Assembly: GCA_023362775.1 (NCBI GenBank)
Contig: JALMGJ010000060.1
Coordinates: 940,501-1,004,500 of the forward strand
Origin: Charina bottae
Taxonomy: Eukaryota; Chordata; Lepidosauria; Squamata; Charinaidae
Reading direction: 5' to 3'
Length of the DNA stretch: 64,000 nucleotides
Position numbers and translations under genes: made by a program. The notes under the pieces are model-generated. The model had not been told where the DNA came from. It saw only the letters and a program-made list of their open reading frames with translations, and searched no databases. This document shows, piece by piece, positions 23,272 to 34,698 of the stretch (position 1 is its first letter; the number at the start of each line of letters is the position of its first letter).

Positions 23272-23500
23272 ACCCAGTTTGATGTAGTGGCTAAGGCGTC
23301 AGGCTAGAAACCGGGAGACTGTGAGTTCTAGTCCCACCTTGGGCACAAAGCCAGCTGGGTGACCTTGGGCCAGTCCCTCCCTCTCAGCCCTAGGAAGCAG
23401 GCAAGGGCGAGCCACTTCTGAAATCTTGCCAAGAAAACTGCAGGGATTTGTCCAGGCAGTTGCCAGGAGTCAAAATTGACTCAAAGGCACACGGACATAC
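23272..23500 (+). mobile_element. tRNA-headed SINE (non-Sauria type)
   Basis: Plus-strand copy of the family at 9497: GTAGTGGCTAAGGCGTCAGG head, GTGAGTTCTAGTCCCACC B box, TGACCTTGGGCCAGTCCC body, tail with AAGAAAACTGCAGGG and TTGCCAGGAGTCAAAATTG. A recent-looking full-length copy. Confidence 0.78.
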
Positions 23501-24121
23501 TGCAAAGAAGCAAGCAGAGGAATGTAGCTCTTCACTATAAATCAGGAGCCAGATGTTTGTCACTTTGTTTCTTATGGTTTGAAATATGTGCTAATAAACT
23601 GATGACAACCAGCAGAACCTCAACCAATCCCATGTTCCCTTTAGATGTGTTTTTATCTTTCGCAGTATCCTGATGAACTGGTCTTTGAGGCAAGTGGGGA
23701 GGCGAGAGGAAGAATCCAATATCATTTTTTTCCCTTTAGGATCAAATGGCCCCCTTCTGAACCAGCTATTTATGTGGAAGTACTTATGCTTATTTCATTA
23801 TCACATAAGCTGACTGAGCACTGGTTTGTCAGTAAGGAAACAGGAATAAGCAAATGCTTCATGGTATGGAATCGATGAGTGAAGCTCCTATTTTTTCTCC
23901 ATGTGTTGCAAAATGATAATATAACACATTAGTAATTCAAGACAATAAAAATAGGCACAACTGTACTGCAGGATCTAACCTAAGAATTTCTGAATCAAAT
24001 AGGTTTCAAAAAAGGCAGATTGTACTTGAAGCAGCAAGACACCTGTACAATATGTATTAAATGTAATATACCTATTTAAAAAGAATTATCTGCAAAAGCT
24101 AGTCTAATCCTGTACAAATTG
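23501..24121. other. Unassigned sequence
   Basis: Ordinary AT-rich sequence. No gene or element recognised. Confidence 0.4.
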
Positions 24122-24134
24122 CAGTCCATTAATG

Positions 24135-24248
24135 AAGAAGACTGAAGAAGCTCCTTGGATAAGGAGCGAAACGTTTCCACTGAGAAAATAGAAATCCAGT
24201 TGACATGACACAATTCCACCTGGATGACTGAGAACCTTCATAGACATA
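24135..24248 (+). mobile_element. Penelope-like (Neptune-type) 3'-end fragment
   Basis: Perfect 13-bp duplication CAGTCCATTAATG at 24,122-24,134 and 24,249-24,261. Contains CTGAAGA (24,142-24,148), a hairpin GCTCCTT-GGAT-AAGGAGC (24,150-24,167), then GAAACGTTTC, and ends CTGGATGACTGAGAACCTTC and ATAGACATA. Confidence 0.72.
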
Positions 24249-24261
24249 CAGTCCATTAATG

Positions 24262-24567
24262 TTTTTTTTTTCTCGTGTCAGAAGCACCAAGGCGCTTCTG
24301 TAGTGAAAGGATTTGCCGGTGACATCACCGTTGCCCAAGGGACGCCCAAGGAGGCTCCTTTCATGTCCCTGTAATTTTTCCCACCGGAGTGGTACCTTAT
24401 TTATCTACTCGCATTTGCATGCTTTTGAACTGCTAGGTTGGCAAAAGCCGGGACTAATTGCCGGGAGCTCACTCCGGCATGTGGCTCACACTCTGGGTTT
24501 CAAACTGCCGAGCTGTTAGCCTTAATGGCTTCTGACTCAGCGTCCTAACCACTGAGCCACCGCGGTC
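24262..24567 (-). mobile_element. Sauria-related SINE variant
   Basis: Minus strand: ACCGCGGTGGCTCAGTGG head, GCAGTTTGAAACCCAGAG, CTTTTGCCAACCTAGCAG body shared with Sauria-type SINEs, but a different 3' end (AAGCGCCTTGGTGCTTCTG, then an A run). Flanked by CCATTAATG at 24,253-24,261 and 24,568-24,576, the same target motif as the Penelope-like insert next to it. Confidence 0.78.
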
Positions 24568-24618
24568 CCATTAATGTTATGGAAGAGTTAGAGAAGATAT
24601 AATAGCAGCGGGAACCTG

Positions 24619-25445
24619 TTGTGGTTCATAGGCAGACTACAGGGCAGCCAAGTATGGGTAGGACTGGTGTAATGGCAACCTGCGGAAGACCTTTGTATTT
24701 TGGAGTTAGGTGGCATGTTTTGATTTTTCTTCCCCCAAACCTAGGAGATTAGAGTTTATTTTAAGTTATACTGATGTTTAATTGGCTTGTTTTTGTTGCT
24801 GTTTGGCATGAGAGGGGGGAGAGAAGAAGCATATGCTTACTCCTCAACAGCCCTTCAGAACATATCTCTGTGGGAAGTGGGGGGAGAGAAAGTCCCCAGC
24901 TTGTTAAGTTTAAGCATAGGTTCACTCCTCCAGCCACTCCTTTAGCGGCTTGGAATGGGGGGGAATGAATAAGAAATTGTTTTGCTTGGGCACTGGTTTA
25001 TCTGATCGTTTCCCAGGCTATTGGAATGATGTCATGGTCAGGTGCTGGACCACATGAAGAATCCCAGTCAAGGTCAGGCCATGCAGCTTCCGTACCATGG
25101 AAACTTGGTCACGGGGTTTGGGAGCCAGGCTTTGATAAAAACCTTAGGATTGTCTTTGGAGTTTGGGAGTCCACACAGGCCTGAGTGTTGGGTGCTGTGA
25201 AAATTGCCACCTTGGGGTATCTCCGCTGTCCTTATTAGAGGGCTCCTGGCAGCCTATAGGAGATTAGGTATCACCTTGTTTGCTTGGTATGTATGTATGC
25301 ATTTCTTTCTGTATGCTATGCTTTGTAAACTGTGTTTAGACTGTGTTTAACTTTGTTTGTTTATAATAAAGCTTTAAGTTTCTTTATCCACTGGTGTGCT
25401 ATTATCTCTGGGTCTAAAAGAATCAATTGCCCTAACCCCTGATCA
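24619..25445 (+). mobile_element. Candidate solo LTR, boundaries uncertain
   Basis: Starts at a possible TGTTGTGGTTC end. Has a possible TATA (TTTGATAAAAACC near 25,131) and an AATAAAGC polyadenylation signal (25,365-25,370) followed by a U-rich stretch, the order expected of U3-R-U5. I could not find a matching terminal duplication. No ORF. Confidence 0.3.
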
Positions 25446-25729
25446 AAGAGGCGTGGACACTTGGCAATGCAACTGGAGACAGAGGGTAGAATTAGAGACA
25501 GAAGCCATTCTCTGTCTCATTTCCTGTGTATACAGAGGCGGTACTTCCTTATCTTTATGCATCTGAGATCAGTGTAGCATGGCTTTTATAAATATCTTAG
25601 TGGCTTCTCAGCTATTTTTTATCACAAACAAATGAGAGCCAGGTGATAAGGAAAAGTTGGATTTAGGATTTATGGGGATAGTCTCCCAAACTCCTCTAAG
25701 GATCTCCATGTTTTTTTGTCTTTGTCTCT

Positions 25730-25762
<33 letters not shown>

Positions 25763-26306
25763 TTACTTTTGCTTCTCAAACTTTTGTCTAAGATAAAATG
25801 TAGTATTTATCTGTTCTCCCCCTTGGTTTTTAACAGAGTGCTACAAAGAAGAAAAGCCTTGAGAACAGGCAGTTTAAGATGCTTAAGTGTTTTGAGATAG
25901 AAGTCTTTGATATCTTGGCCACCCCTTCCCTTCTGGTTGGGTCAAAAAAGCAAGAAGGAGGAGAAACTCTCAGAACCACTATTTCAGAGTACTCTAGATT
26001 TTAAAATGTTGAGGTAAGCCTTTGAGAACCATTGCTTCAAGATGCTCGAGGAACTGTATCCCTCTCTTACCTCCTGCAGGACAAGAGTTTGGCAACCACT
26101 GTTCCAGAACACTTCAGGTGCCTTGAGGTGGTAGTTCTTAATGGCACTAACTTTCCTTAGCCCTGTTCTGCCTAATGCATGGCAATGGCAAAGCCATTTG
26201 CCTTGAACAAATTCCCCCTTTCCATCTTCCCACAGTGAATGGTCTCTTTGAGAATTCCCCAACCAGACACCAGTACTCAAGGCTTCTGCTCTATCTGACA
26301 GTATAA
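25446..26306. other. Unassigned sequence with a (CT)n/(CA)n patch
   Basis: Compound microsatellite at about 25,725-25,763. Otherwise no gene. The ORF at 25,984-26,328 on the minus strand has no family features. Confidence 0.4.
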
Positions 26307-26440
26307 CAGTGTTTCTCAGCCTTGGCAACTTTAAGATGTGAGGACTTCAACTCCCAGAATTCCCCATCCAACATGCTGGCTGGGGAATTCTGGGAGTTGA
26401 AGTCCACACAACTTAATGTTGCCAAGGCTGAGAAACAGTG
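26307..26440. mobile_element. Palindromic hAT-like MITE, copy 2
   Basis: Same palindrome as at 21,684: CAGTGTTTCTCAGCCTTGG to CCAAGGCTGAGAAACAGTG with a central GCATGCT-like inversion point. The flanks CAGTATAA and GTATCACA are not a clean duplication. Confidence 0.88.
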
Positions 26441-27178
26441 GTATCACATCTCCTTTCACATGCTTCCCAATTTGTCTGTTCCAACCTCAAGGAGAATGAG
26501 CAAGTAGGTGCTGCTGTGAATTTAAAGGAAGACAGACAGATGCAAACAGCATCTGGATTGGCTCAGGAGGAGAGAAGGAGCTTACTGCAGCTGAGAGAAA
26601 GGGGAAAAATAAGAAACAGAGCGTTATGCAAATGTCTTTAAAAAGATAAGGGTCTAGCCTCTAGAGATGGGGGAGAGAACAGTGAGGCTTTGATAGGTGA
26701 GAAGATACCTTCTCCACCCTTAATTCATAAGCTCTCCTGGTCGAAAAGAACGTTAATTTCTTTCTCCAACAAAAGCAGAATGGGAATAAAAAATGATGTT
26801 TGTGAAGTCCAATTCTTCCTTGTAATGAGACAGTATAATGACAAAAGTCACAATTCAGTTGAAATGTCTTCTGATTTTCACATAGGCAGAAAACAAAGGC
26901 AGTTGACTTATTGAGCTCCTTATAGGGAAAACTCAACCTGTTAAAGCCAAGAGAGTTATTTGCATCTACTGTAACTGGATGAATCTCCCCACCTGAGCTG
27001 TGCAAAGCTTTGTTGAGAAGATTCAGCTGAAGCCAATTCAATTGACTTTCCCCCTTGAACCAAATCCATGATTTGAAACAGCCCAGGTTATTAATTACTG
27101 GATTAGAGCAGCCACACTGTTTCACTTTGGCTAGTTATCTGCTCCCTTAGTGGTCTTCAGTACATGTGCAGAACATAC

Positions 27179-27232
27179 ACATCTTAAAGTTGCCAAGGCT
27201 GAGAAACAGTGGCATCACATCTCCTTTCACAT
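27179..27232. repeat. Right half of the palindromic MITE plus copied flank
   Basis: The segment reproduces the right half of the 26,307-26,440 MITE and continues into its outside flank (ATCACATCTCCTTTCACAT). It is therefore a copy of that locus, not an independent insertion. Confidence 0.8.
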
Positions 27233-27544
27233 CCTTTCACACTTAAGGATATTTAACTTGAAGATTCAAGATAATTCTATTTGGATGAGTACAATATGAA
27301 ATAGGTTGAAACACTATGGCTCAGGACCTAGGTTTCTGAGACTGCTTAGGCAAATTCTTCTTACCCAAACAAAGAGAGACTGCCAGCCTTTGGAGTACAT
27401 TGTACAACTAGCATGAAGATGGTGTTATTGCATTGTGGTTTTACTTATTGTATTATTGTTGTATTTATTTTATACATTGCTTCAGAGTGAAGTGGTTTAT
27501 GAAACTTATAAATACAATAAGCAAAGTGGCCAAATAAGCTGGAG

Positions 27545-27720
27545 TGCGATGGCTGTTGTGGGTCTTCTGGGCTGTGTGGCCGTGTTCTGGAAGTTGTGGT
27601 TCCTAACGTTTCGCCAGCATCTGTGGCCAGCATCTTCAGAGGGCAGGAGCACAGACAGAAGCGAAATCTCAGCTGGAGTGCCTCCCTCTGGAAACTTTGC
27701 AAGGTGGAGGATGTCACCTG
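27545..27720 (-). mobile_element. Penelope-like terminal fragment, second subfamily
   Basis: On the minus strand: CTGAAGA (27,633-27,639), GCTGGCCACAGATGCTGGC, GAAACGTTAGGAACC, then AACACGGCCACACAGCCC and CCCACAACAGCC. I recall this ending from amniote repeats. It shares the CTGAAGA ... GAAACG layout with the fragments at 16.3, 24.1 and 61.7 kb. Edges approximate. Confidence 0.5.
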
Positions 27721-29090
27721 ATGCTTAGCATCTGGTACTGAGGTGGATCATGTCACTTCTGCTTCTGAAGGTAAAGCATGGAGGTAGATATATCCACCTA
27801 GTAGAGGCACCGGTTCCCCTTGTGCTGCAGGCCATTGCAACAATGAAGATCAAGAGTGTTACTTGCTTCTTAGGTTACCCACTCATGGAAGCACCATTTT
27901 TTTCTATGCCATGCTGCAGTTCTCAGCATAGCATGGATCAGAACAGTCACCAGCTAAGGTAGCTTGGTCATAAAATATTTTTTCAAAGAAGAATCCATAT
28001 GGCAATCCAAATCCTTTCATGGGATCTAAAATATTAACCTTAAACAGTCATCTCTGTTTAAATAAGCTATTTCATTATTCATTTTTGGTGAGTATTGACC
28101 CTTGGCTGTATTGTTGGCAGACTTGAGGGTACGGAAACTGAATTGTGTTCCTTTCTCCATGGAAGTTCTCAAGCATGCCAGTAAAATTCAAATCTGTTTT
28201 CCTATTTATATTAAGATATGGCAGGCGCACCTGACACATTTGATCACCTTGGCATTTGCTGGCATAAACCATGGGTAGAAAAATGAAGTGCCACCATAAA
28301 CTGCAAAACCTATCAACCTTTGGGCCTGTATTGTTGAATACCCTTTGTAGAACTGAACACTTCTGTTTCCAAATGAAACAAATCCAAAATGCTATAATAT
28401 GTAAATATTTATGCAGATAAGTTTTATAAGTAAAATAGTTCTCAATTATCAAAAATGGCATTAATGAATGAGGTCATTCATTAATTCACTAATGGGGCTA
28501 TTGTTTTTGCCATATTGTAGGATTAGCTTGGATGGTCCCACCACAAATAATTTCTTCCCTGGAAGTGGGATGAACCTCCTTCTAGCACCAGCCTCACACT
28601 GTAAAGCTAAGGACATTCTCAAGCCTTAAGAGGTGACAACACATTATTTATAAGCTACATTTGACTTGAGGGTCGCAGTGCACCCAGTCTTGTCCCAGGA
28701 TTATAAAGGTAAAATAACCTTCCATTACTCTCCCTGTCTAACCCCTTACTGGAATATTGCTTTTAAGATGCCATCACCCAATATTTCAATCTGTGAAAGT
28801 GATATCAATCCCTGAAAGTGATTCTTAAACACTGAGTTTTTAGTTTTGTATTGTAGACTGCTATAATGGATTTTTTTCTTGCCCACTGCAGACTGAAAGG
28901 TCATATACTGTATTCCTGGTAATGGAAAGATGTGTTGGACTGCATCTCCCATGATGCCCAGAAATGATGGCCAGGTCAGCAAGAGAAGGCAAATCTGTAG
29001 TCCTACACACAGTATCAGCAAATATTATGCTGTTCTAAAATAAGGATTGTAGCTTCATAAAATAAATAAATAAATAATAAACCCATTATT
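27721..29090. other. Unassigned sequence
   Basis: No gene. Near 28,930-28,975 a GGACTGCATCTCCCATGATG patch resembles a widespread amniote hAT-type repeat, too short to classify. Confidence 0.35.
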
Positions 29091-29094
29091 TGAA

Positions 29095-29500
29095 CGAGTA
29101 CCTCCTACGAAAAGATTGAAGTCAAGAAGGAGCTTCTTAGACTGCACTGAGGAGATTGCTATTACACCTCAAACAGAATGATTAAAAAGATGGAAATCTC
29201 AAGCAAAACATCTTCATAATTGGATAGAACTGCTTGAGAAGCTGCCCGAAGGTTCGGAGGAGTGGACAGTTTGGAGATGTTTAAATAGATTGTGCACTGG
29301 TTTGGCCAGAACTAAAGATAATATGGAAAAATGGGGGTTTCTCCCTGAGGGCAAGGATACTTGCTGCAAATGCGGCAATATTCAGACAACTACCCGTCTT
29401 TTACAGTGCCCTTTGGGACCGACATGCACACAGAGTGACTTATTGGCTGGAAACACCTCTGCCATCAATGTGGCCCAGCATTGGGGTAGAGTTATATAAG
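29095..29500 (+). mobile_element. C-terminal remnant of a non-LTR retrotransposon ORF
   Basis: The plus-strand translation from about 29,240 to 29,499 reads W..LNRLCTGLARTKDNMEKWGF, then a Cys-rich CCKCGNIQTT...CPLGPTC patch. This pattern (RTG, KWG, C-x-C-G, H/L..CP) closes many LINE or RT polyproteins, after the RT domain. It ends with a stop at 29,499. The rest of the element is missing. Confidence 0.5.
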
Positions 29501-30137
29501 TTCTATATTTTTATTAAATGTTTTAACTTTTTAAATTTTAATTAATATTTTTCCCTTTTTTATTTCCTGCATTTCTGACATGAAACGAGACGAGAGCTTC
29601 ATTGAGGATGAATACTGTCCAATACTGTTGTAGAGTTCAAAGTCAGCTGAATCTCCTGGAACTGTCTCAACATATTTTTGACACAATATTTGAGACTCCG
29701 TTCCAGCCTGGGAAAAACAAGAAGAAACTCTTTCTAGTCATCTTAGAGGAGGGACCTAGCAAAGAAGACAGAATATTAATGCTTACTTTTCTAATTAAGC
29801 TAGGACTAACAAAAATACTTGGTGAAATTATTCCCAAACTATAGATTTAAAATACTGTCTTAAAAGTTCTATTGGATCCACTGGAGACAGGTTTTTTCCC
29901 CATTGTTTTTCATTTCAATGATTCAACTCAAGCATGAACATATAAGCAAGCAGCCACTTGAATCAATAGCTAGGGCCATTTGAAAAATCATTTTTTTCCT
30001 GTAAGAACTGCAGTCCTTTCTTCTTTCTTCTTTATCACTATACATTCATTTAAGATTTTTAACTTGACTTCCCAAGCACCTTTATCCAAGTTTTACCAAA
30101 TCTAGATTTTGCTCAGTATTCAGCTTTAGTAAAGATC
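29501..30137. other. Unassigned sequence
   Basis: An 80-codon plus-strand ORF (29,602-29,844) follows the LINE remnant. I do not recognise it and do not support it as a gene. Confidence 0.35.
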
Positions 30138-30750
30138 CTTCAAAACGTCACAGAACGGAGTGGCTGTGGATTGATGGCCGCTCGGGATCTAGGAAGTTGT
30201 CATCTTTGGTTCTAGAGGGGGTGGCACTACTCCATTCGGAGCCAGTGTGGAATCTGGGGGTTCTCCTGGACTCATGACTCCTGCTTGAAGAGCAGGTGGC
30301 AGCCATGGCCAGGAGGGCCTTTGCACAACTTCGGATTGTGCACCAGTTATGCCCATTCCTGGACCGAGATGCCCTCCGAACAGTCACTCATGCCCTTGTC
30401 ATCTCCCATATAGACAATTGTAATGCGCTCTACATGGGGCTACCCTTGAGGAGTATCCGGAAGCTTCAACTGGTCCAGAATGCAGCTGCGCGGACAGTTA
30501 TTGGGGCCAGAAGATTGGCCCATGTGACACCTCTGCTGCGTGAGCTGCATTGGGTACCGGTTTGCTTCCGGGTACAATTCAAGGTGTTGGTTATCACCTT
30601 TAAAGCCCTACATGGCATAGGGCTAGGCTACCTGAGGAACTGTCTCATCCCCAGAACATCGACCCATCCCACCCGATCAGCCAGAGAGGGCTTGCTGCAG
30701 ACCCCATTGACCAAAGAGTTCCATCTAGCGGGGTTTTATTTTAATTTAAA
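30138..30750 (+). mobile_element. CR1 LINE fragment, C-terminal RT region
   Basis: The plus-strand frame 30,296-30,778 holds the CR1 segment after the RT core: ARRAFAQLRIVHQLCPFL, TVTHALVISHIDNCNALYMG, LQLVQNAAARTVIGARR, LHWVPVCFRVQFKVL. The upstream part (30,150-30,290) is also CR1-like. It is truncated at both ends and lacks the 3' UTR. Confidence 0.85.
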
Positions 30751-30964
30751 AAAACCTCATGTATCTAGACATACTTAGCATACTTAGGCTAGGCTTATAC
30801 AGCATGCTAAGCCGTGGTTTGCTTTAACCTGGTTCTCACATAGTTTAAAAATTATAATGGCTGGTTCAAACATGCCCAAAAATTAAGAAGGTACATTATA
30901 GTTTAGCATGATTTATACATCAGACCATTGTAACAACAGTGAATTGTTCAAACTAGGTGCTATG
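30751..30964. other. Possible decayed MITE flanking the next insertion
   Basis: Contains AAGCCGTGGTTTGCTTTAAC and ATTATAATGGCTGGTTCAAA, resembling a widespread reptile repeat; similar words occur at 40,680-40,800. Not classified. Confidence 0.3.
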
Positions 30965-30972
30965 CCATAGAT

Positions 30973-31104
30973 CAGTATTTCTTAACCTAGCATCTTTAAG
31001 ATATGCGGAGTTCAACTCCCAGAATTCCCGAGCCAGCATGCTGGCTGGGAAATTCTGAGAGTTGAAGTCCACATGTCTTAAAGTTGCTGAGTTGAGAAAT
31101 GTTG
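30973..31104. mobile_element. Palindromic hAT-like MITE, copy 3
   Basis: CAGTATTTCTTAACC to GAGTTGAGAAATGTTG with the same inner palindrome. Exact 8-bp duplication CCATAGAT at 30,965-30,972 and 31,105-31,112. More diverged than copy 1. Confidence 0.9.
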
Positions 31105-31112
31105 CCATAGAT

Positions 31113-32424
31113 AAAAGAAACAAAACTATGGTTAACTATGCTGAGAAACCAGCTCCATTGCACTCCTATCATCCTTGAACTTTGTATTTCAGTAGTGATT
31201 CTATCAGGATTCCAATCTACAGCTAACACAAAGTCAGGAATCAGGTTCATTCCACCAACACTGATGAAAGACCAGTTCTATTCATCTCCTCCTCTTTCTG
31301 AACTTCTCTTCTATTTCAGTATGTTTGATAAGAACTACTTTATCTTTCAGACCTGGTCCCTGAGTTTCTATTTTCCTCATCCCTCTTTATCCCCCTTTCT
31401 TTTTTGCCTTATCTTTTAGTTTATAAATGAGAGAGTGAAAATTCTGTCATAAATACAGAGGATCGTATGTGTCTCTATTGATTCCTTGGGTTATCTGTCC
31501 AGTGCTGACTCAGGAGTTACAATACCACCCTACAGTTTTCAGCAGGGATGGTGCCATAAATGAGAATCCAATAGATGTCACAGCTTCAGGGAATCACGAT
31601 GATGCAGTTCCTGCTGCTACAAGCCCTACATTACACTCCATGAAGCTATATAATTACATATTTAATTTAAAGTGACCTTAGAGTTATGTTATTGCATTGT
31701 CTGAAATAAGTGAGTTGCACATTCCATTTCACAAAACACTCACCCCCTGAAGAGAATCCAGTCAAGGTATATAAGCTTGGGAAAAGCCATCTCTGAGAGA
31801 CTCCTGGGCACAGTAGTGGACTTTTAATTAGGCTGACTGTCTTTCAAAGCCTTACTGGTGCAGTTACTCTTATTAAGCATGGCTTGCTCTACTGTAACTT
31901 TGCAGAGCTGATTCATTACATTTCTTGTAGACACCCTTATTGCGGCAGCAATGTAAGAGCCGATTCAGTGATGGGAATTTAACTTTCAGCAACGGTGACA
32001 GAGAAAAGTTTGAAATCTTACTAGAAGAACGCATAACAACACACTGGACCTGTTACTTATGGACAATGAAGGGCCATCTTTTTAGTCTGGGGACAATGTT
32101 CTAGAGTAGTTCTCTCCCTTCCTTTGAGCCCAGTTACAATTGATGTTGGTTGAGTGGGAGGTCATTCCCTAGATCCTTCCTTTGTAGGGTGCCTCCGAGT
32201 TTGGTGCTCTCTCTCCTCCAAATCAATATCTACATGAGACTGCTGGGTGAGGGTTTTAGATCACCTTTACCAAACCAACCTGGAGAAATTGCACCTGGAA
32301 TTTGGGACTGACTTAATTACAAGGCCTAAAATCCTGGTTTTCTGTTAAAGACCAATTATTTGAGCAACAATAATTACTCAAATGAAAGATCAACAAGATC
32401 ATGAATTCTAGAAATCTGGTGTAA
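31113..32424. other. Unassigned sequence
   Basis: No gene or element recognised. Confidence 0.4.
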
Positions 32425-32628
32425 ATCAGGGTGGTATCGTGTTGGATTAAGGCTAGGGAAATTCAGGTTCTCAGCCATGGAAACTCACTGGTGACTTTGG
32501 GTTAGTCTTAACCTTTTAGCCAAGTCTACTTCATAGTTTTGTTGTGGGAAAATATTGGAAGAAAGAGGGCTCTGTACACCACTTTGGGCTCCTCAAGAAA
32601 AGGTAGGATATAAATCTAACCAAAAAAA
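32425..32628 (+). mobile_element. MIR/CORE-like SINE, diverged
   Basis: Head remnant GGTATCGTGTTGGATTAAGG, then TCTCAGCCATGGAAACTCAC, TGACTTTGGGTTAGTC, and a LINE-type 3' tail AAGGTAGGATATAAATCTAA. The order is that of MIR-type SINEs. Related to 33,440-33,592. Confidence 0.6.
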
Positions 32629-33439
32629 ATAGCAAGTGGGTATGTTTCAGATGTTCTCCTAATCCCTGCCACTGTTTATGCTGGCTGGAGATGAAAGGAA
32701 CTGAAGTCCAAAGCACTGGGAGGACTTTATAGTTGAGAGACAAAATTGATGACAAATGTTATTAATTAAACCATCTAGGCTGATTTTTAAAAAATTCCTT
32801 TCATTGCTCCTTCATCTCATACCTGTTAAATCAGTTTCAGAAAAGCAAGTTGGAGGGATACCATTCCCTCCACATCCCCAACAAGGTTTTCAGCTCAATG
32901 GGAGGCAGAAGATCTCACTTTCGAGAAGCTGGTTCTCATTTTAATTCCTGAAAGAAGAGAGCCTGCATAGCAACCCACTATAGGCTATCTGTTACCATAG
33001 TGATCAAAACTATGGTGAGTGATGTATCTGTGACATGAACTTCTATCAGCTCAGCAGAGGAGGGGAGAGAAGCAGTAGGTAAAAGGTGTAAACAGGGAGT
33101 ACAAGAAATTAAGCAGATTTTTTTTAAAAAGACGGGGTTCCTTTCAGTTACTTCTAGCTGTCAATACTACGAAGGAGGTGGGAAGAGTATTTTTAGCTGG
33201 ATCAAACTTTCTCTCTCTCAAAACTCTTATATGATAAGAAAAAAAGCCTCAAGGTACAAACTGAACCAGAGTACATCAAAATACTTTCTATGGGGTGGAA
33301 AAGTTACTTGGCAAGGGGATTGAAGAGGTTACATTCTGTGAAAATCCTTGGGATAAGTAAGGAAAGGCAAGGTTTCCTCCCCTCCCCCTTCTTTTTTCAG
33401 CAAATGGCTGTCACCCATGAACCATGTAGATCTCTGGTA

Positions 33440-33592
33440 TCCTCAGCCATGGAAACTCACTGAGTGAAACTTTGGGTTACTTGCTTCCAGCCCAACCTCC
33501 CTCCCAGGGTTGTTGCTGTGGGGAGGAACAGAGGAAGGAGAGCCATGTATGTTGCCTTGAGTTCTTGAATGAAATTAATAAATAAAAACAGT
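33440..33592 (+). mobile_element. MIR/CORE-like SINE fragment
   Basis: CCTCAGCCATGGAAACTCAC, CTCCCAGGGTTGTTGCTGTG, CCATGTATGTTGCCTTGAG and AATTAATAAATAAA tail. Same family as 32,425 without the head. Confidence 0.6.
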
Positions 33593-34440
33593 AAATTTAA
33601 GTAAAAACAATAAATGGTGTGCTCCATGATACTCATCTAAATCTATGTTACCTTTCTTTGCTACCATACCTAGAAAGCTTTTCTCCCTTTTGTAGCATGT
33701 TTTAAGCCTCCCCTCAAATTCTGCTCTTTGAAGTAGATCAGGATGAGGTGTAATGCAAGGAGCTTTATTTTGAAGTCTGTATCAAAAAGTCAATTCCATC
33801 TCTTCCTTCCACAGCATATGATTTTCCCCCCAGATGTGCCCAATCATCTTTAGGCCTAAAAGTCTGCATTCCTCAACATCAAGAAGGTACAACCTGCAGC
33901 CACTGAAAGTCTTGAGAGGAATCCCCCAAACTCCTCCAAAAGTTGACACCAAATTGTAACATTTCATGCAATAAATGAGGAGAGTTCTTAAAGACATGGG
34001 GAGTGATCATATTTATTTTGTTTAATTAAGCAAATGTCATTTTATTTCAAGTTGATTTTATGTTTTGCTCTAGCCCCACCAACTCTTTTGTTTGAATTTA
34101 CCAATGCTTTGAAGCCTGCCAACCAAATGCCAAGTTCAATCCTTGGCCCCCAAAATGTGCACCACTATTCTACACCTCAGATCTAGAAATACATCTCCTT
34201 CACTTCACCCCAACAGGTCTCATCCATAGGTTAACTAAGGCAGGAGCACTGGGCAAAAACATGTTATTACTTGAATGTATCTTTGACTTTGATTTTCTGA
34301 AAGTCTCTATCTTGAATTCCTCAAGGACATTTGAGGATGTGGGATGCTTCCTTTGATTCTGCTTTCCTACTCATTACTTTTTTTCTTCTTGTTCTTTTTT
34401 TCACTTCTAAATCAATTTTCTCCCTCGATGTGGCCCAGAA
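33593..34440. other. Unassigned sequence
   Basis: No gene or recognisable element. Confidence 0.4.
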
Positions 34441-34660
34441 GGACATACAGTAGAATATGAGGGTTGGAAGGGATCTTGGAGATTATTAGTCCAATCCCCT
34501 GCCCATCGCAGGAATCCTCTACTACAGCATCTCCTACAAATGGCTACCCAGCCTCCACTTAAATAATTCCTAGGACAGTCTGTTCCATTGTTGAACAGTT
34601 TTTATGGTTAGGAACATTTTCCTGATGTCCAACTGAAACCTATTTTAGTAAGTTAAATCC
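34441..34660 (-). mobile_element. CR1 3' fragment (amniote CR1 type)
   Basis: The plus strand reads GAGGGTTGGAAGGGATCTTG, TAGTCCAATCCCCTGCCC and CAGTCTGTTCCATTGTTG, the reverse complement of the familiar amniote CR1 3' region. Diverged, non-coding. Confidence 0.72.
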
Positions 34661-34698
34661 CTTGTGTCTTGTCTGTTTTCTGGAACAATTCTCGGAGC

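Noticed and set aside
26307..26448. 8-bp duplication for MITE copy 2
   Set aside because: Flanks share only GTAT-like bases; I could not support a real duplication.
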